Below, piece after piece: positions 62,106 through 64,000 of a DNA stretch of 64,000 bases (within the stretch, counting starts at the first letter, position 1; each line of letters opens with the position of its first letter). The stretch spans positions 1,674,001-1,738,000 of the forward strand of contig NZ_CP020046.1 in NCBI RefSeq assembly GCF_002028405.1, read 5' to 3'. The notes under the pieces were generated by a model. The model was not told the DNA's origin. It ran no database searches and saw only the letters and a program-made list of their open reading frames with translations. Source of the stretch: Thiomonas intermedia (lineage in GTDB: Bacteria; Pseudomonadota; Gammaproteobacteria; Burkholderiales; Burkholderiaceae_C). Both the position numbers and the translations under genes were made by a program.

Positions 62106-63509
62106 ATGATGAATCAATCTCTCGACTTCCAGCCCGAGCTGCTCCAGCGTTTCGACATCTCCGGGCCGCGTTACACCTCCTACCCCACGGCCGACCGCAT
62201 GCATGCCGGCTTCGGGCCGCGCGACTATGCCGAGGAGTTGCGGCGCCGCGCCCAGCGCCCGGACGAGCCGGTGTCGCTGTATTTCCATGTGCCGTTCTGC
62301 GAAACCCTGTGCTACTACTGCGGCTGCAACAAGATCCCCACCAAGAATCACGGCCGCTCTGCGCCTTACCTCGACAGCGTGGAGCAGGAGCTCAAGCTGA
62401 TTGCCGGCATCCTGCAGGCTCGCCTGCCGGTGACGCAGTTGCACTGGGGCGGCGGCACCCCGACCTTTCTGAATGACGAGGAGGCCGCGCGGCTCATGGC
62501 CATGACGCGCGACCATTTCGACCTTCAGCCGGGCGGCGAATTCTCGATCGAGATCGACCCGCGCAAGGTGGACGAGCGGCGCGTGGCCCACCTCGCCCGC
62601 CTGGGCTTCAACCGCATGAGCGTGGGCGTGCAGGATTTCGCGCCGGAAGTGCAGCAGGCGGTCAACCGCATCCAGAGCGTGGACGAGACCCGTCTGGTCA
62701 TCGACGCCGCGCGCGCCCACGGCTTCGGCTCCATCAGCCTCGACCTGATCTACGGCCTGCCCTTCCAGAACCTGGACTCGTTCGCCCGCACGCTCGATCA
62801 GGTCATGGAACTCTCGCCCGACCGGCTTTCGCTCTACAGCTACGCGCATCTGCCGCATCTGTTCAAACCCCAGCGCCGCATCAACGCCGAGGATCTGCCT
62901 TCGGCCGACATCAAGCTCGGCCTGCTGGGCCTGGCCATCCGGCGGCTGCAAGAGGCCGGCTATGTCTACATCGGTATGGATCATTTCGCCAAGCCCGACG
63001 ACGAGCTCGCCCGCGCCCAGCGCGAGGGCAAGCTGCACCGCAATTTCCAGGGCTACTCCACGCAGGCCGAACTCGATCTGCTGGCCTTCGGCGTGTCGAG
63101 CATTTCCAATGTCGGCAACTGCTACGCGCAAAACGCCAAGACCATCGACGAATACACCGAGATGCTGGCGTTCAACAAACTGCCGACCGCTCGCGGCGTG
63201 CACCTCACCCCCGAAGACCACCTGCGCCGCACCGCCATCCAGCGGTTGATGTGCGATTTCCACCTCGATCTCGTCGCCCTTGCCGACGCCTTCAAGGTGG
63301 AGGCCGCCACGACCTTCGCCCTCGATCTGCAGCGCCTCAAGCCGCTGGAGGAGGCGGGACTGGTCGTGCGCGAAGGGCCGCATGGCCTGCAGGTTCGCGT
63401 CACGCCGCAAGGCCGTCTGCTGGTGCGCATCGTGGCCATGCAGTTCGACGGCTACCTGCACCAGCCGCGCGAGCAGCTGCTGCAGCCGCGCTATTCAAGG
63501 GTGATCTGA
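62106..63509 (+). CDS. hemN: Oxygen-independent coproporphyrinogen III dehydrogenase
   Basis: A 467-residue radical-SAM enzyme that converts coproporphyrinogen III to protoporphyrinogen IX without oxygen. The cluster motif is CETLCYYCGC with Cys65, Cys69, Cys72 and Cys74, preceded by the family start FDISGPRYTSYPTADR. Later blocks include LHWGGGTPTFL and the HemN C-terminal GYSTQAELDLLAFGVSSIS. Length is normal. Two adjacent ATG codons are possible starts. Together with hemE at 3.4 kb, the window holds two haem steps. Confidence 0.95.
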   Translation: MMNQSLDFQPELLQRFDISGPRYTSYPTADRMHAGFGPRDYAEELRRRAQRPDEPVSLYFHVPFCETLCYYCGCNKIPTKNHGRSAPYLDSVEQELKLIAGILQARLPVTQLHWGGGTPTFLNDEEAARLMAMTRDHFDLQPGGEFSIEIDPRKVDERRVAHLARLGFNRMSVGVQDFAPEVQQAVNRIQSVDETRLVIDAARAHGFGSISLDLIYGLPFQNLDSFARTLDQVMELSPDRLSLYSYAHLPHLFKPQRRINAEDLPSADIKLGLLGLAIRRLQEAGYVYIGMDHFAKPDDELARAQREGKLHRNFQGYSTQAELDLLAFGVSSISNVGNCYAQNAKTIDEYTEMLAFNKLPTARGVHLTPEDHLRRTAIQRLMCDFHLDLVALADAFKVEAATTFALDLQRLKPLEEAGLVVREGPHGLQVRVTPQGRLLVRIVAMQFDGYLHQPREQLLQPRYSRVI

Positions 63510-63602
63510 GCGCAACGCCTGCGGGTGCGAGAAGGGCCGGGAACGGGGTTGAGCCGCGCGGTGCGCTGATAATGAGGTCCGCGCACGCTCCCGTTCAAAC
63601 CC

Positions 63603-64000
63603 ATGAATCTGGTCAAACCGTTGATCGCCCTGCTGGCGATTGTCAACCCCCTGGGCATCATCCCCTTTTTCATCCTGTTCACCGAAAATTTCACGCGCGA
63701 ACAGAAGAAGCGGACCATCCTCGTCAGCTCGATCTCGGCGTTTCTGGTCATCGCCCTCAGCACAGTGGTGGGCGCCGACCTGCTGCATTTCTTTGGCATT
63801 TCCATCGCGTCCTTCCAGGTGGGCGGCGGCATGCTGCTGTTGATCAGTGCCATCAGCATACTCAACGCCAAGACCGGCGCGACCAAATCGACCAGCGACG
63901 AGGTGGAAGAGGCCGCCGATCGCGCCAGCGTGGCGGTGGTGCCGCTGACCATTCCCCTGCTGACCGGTCCGGCCACCATCAGCACGGTCATCATCTATGC
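63603..64000 (+). CDS. MarC-family integral membrane protein, C-terminus cut by window edge
   Basis: The first 132 codons of a plus-strand gene that continues beyond the window. The protein begins MNLVKPLIALLAIVNPLGIIPFF, then ILFTENFTREQKKRTILVSS, GGGMLLLISAISIL and VVPLTIPLLTGPATISTVI, the order typical of the MarC/YhgN family of six-helix membrane proteins. The role is uncertain; the name comes from an old link to multiple antibiotic resistance that has not held up. It follows hemN by 93 bases. Confidence 0.9.
   Translation, partial: MNLVKPLIALLAIVNPLGIIPFFILFTENFTREQKKRTILVSSISAFLVIALSTVVGADLLHFFGISIASFQVGGGMLLLISAISILNAKTGATKSTSDEVEEAADRASVAVVPLTIPLLTGPATISTVIIY

Overview
This 64 kb, GC-rich chromosomal window fits a betaproteobacterium of the order Burkholderiales. 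The signs are a split methionine synthase (metH N-terminal half as its own gene), hemE followed by priA, an EpsE/EpsF/EpsG/EpsL-type exopolysaccharide system, and an HvfA/bufferin-like copper operon. A sulfur-oxidising relative such as Thiomonas is possible (TauE/SafE exporter, orphan triheme cytochrome c), but this is inference. No rRNA, tRNA, CRISPR array or transposase was recognised.

Layout. 1-4.5 kb: truncated DUF808 gene, TauE/SafE exporter, stand-alone CZB zinc-sensor protein, orphan branched-chain amino-acid-type binding protein, hemE. 4.45-4.83 kb: an AT-rich intergenic region with a DnaA-box cluster and a perfect IHF consensus, which looks like a replication origin. 4.8-18.9 kb: priA, a CBS protein, a Bcr/CflA efflux pump, an 80-bp tandem repeat, a triheme cytochrome c, a neutral zinc metallopeptidase, a GlpM-family protein, a giant indolepyruvate ferredoxin oxidoreductase and two lipoproteins. 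19-21.6 kb: comEC. 21.7-31.3 kb: a five-gene set of circularly permuted ATP-grasp, alpha-E and transglutaminase-like proteins, with both halves duplicated, forming a predicted peptide synthesis or modification system. 31.3-52.6 kb: a PAP2 phosphatase, a secreted lipoprotein and a 17-gene exopolysaccharide operon on the minus strand. The operon runs from the initiating WcaJ-type phosphotransferase (52.5 kb) to ManC (33.5 kb), with many ATGA-type start/stop overlaps. 53-64 kb: a phytanoyl-CoA-type dioxygenase, metH N-terminal half, a copper operon (small secreted protein, Cys-rich bufferin/HvfA-like precursor, fused DUF692-DUF2063 modification enzyme, PCu(A)C chaperone), a Lon-like AAA ATPase, kup, hemN and a truncated marC-family gene.

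How the genes work together. The exopolysaccharide operon encodes initiation, five glycosyltransferases, a WecG/TagA transferase, pyruvyl and acyl/acetyl decoration, flippase, polymerase and export, but its tyrosine-kinase homologue has lost key nucleotide-binding residues. A short motif is shared by the promoter region of this operon and that of the neighbouring lipoprotein gene, so they may be co-regulated. The copper operon encodes a secreted Cys-peptide and the enzyme that probably modifies it. A dispersed GC-rich repeat (core GGGCCGCCCCAAG) occurs at four loci and has entered comEC and the DUF692-DUF2063 gene in frame.

The strongest leads are the origin-like region beside hemE, the fused bufferin-maturation enzyme, the in-frame repeats, and the degenerate tyrosine kinase with its leader hairpin and promoter motif.
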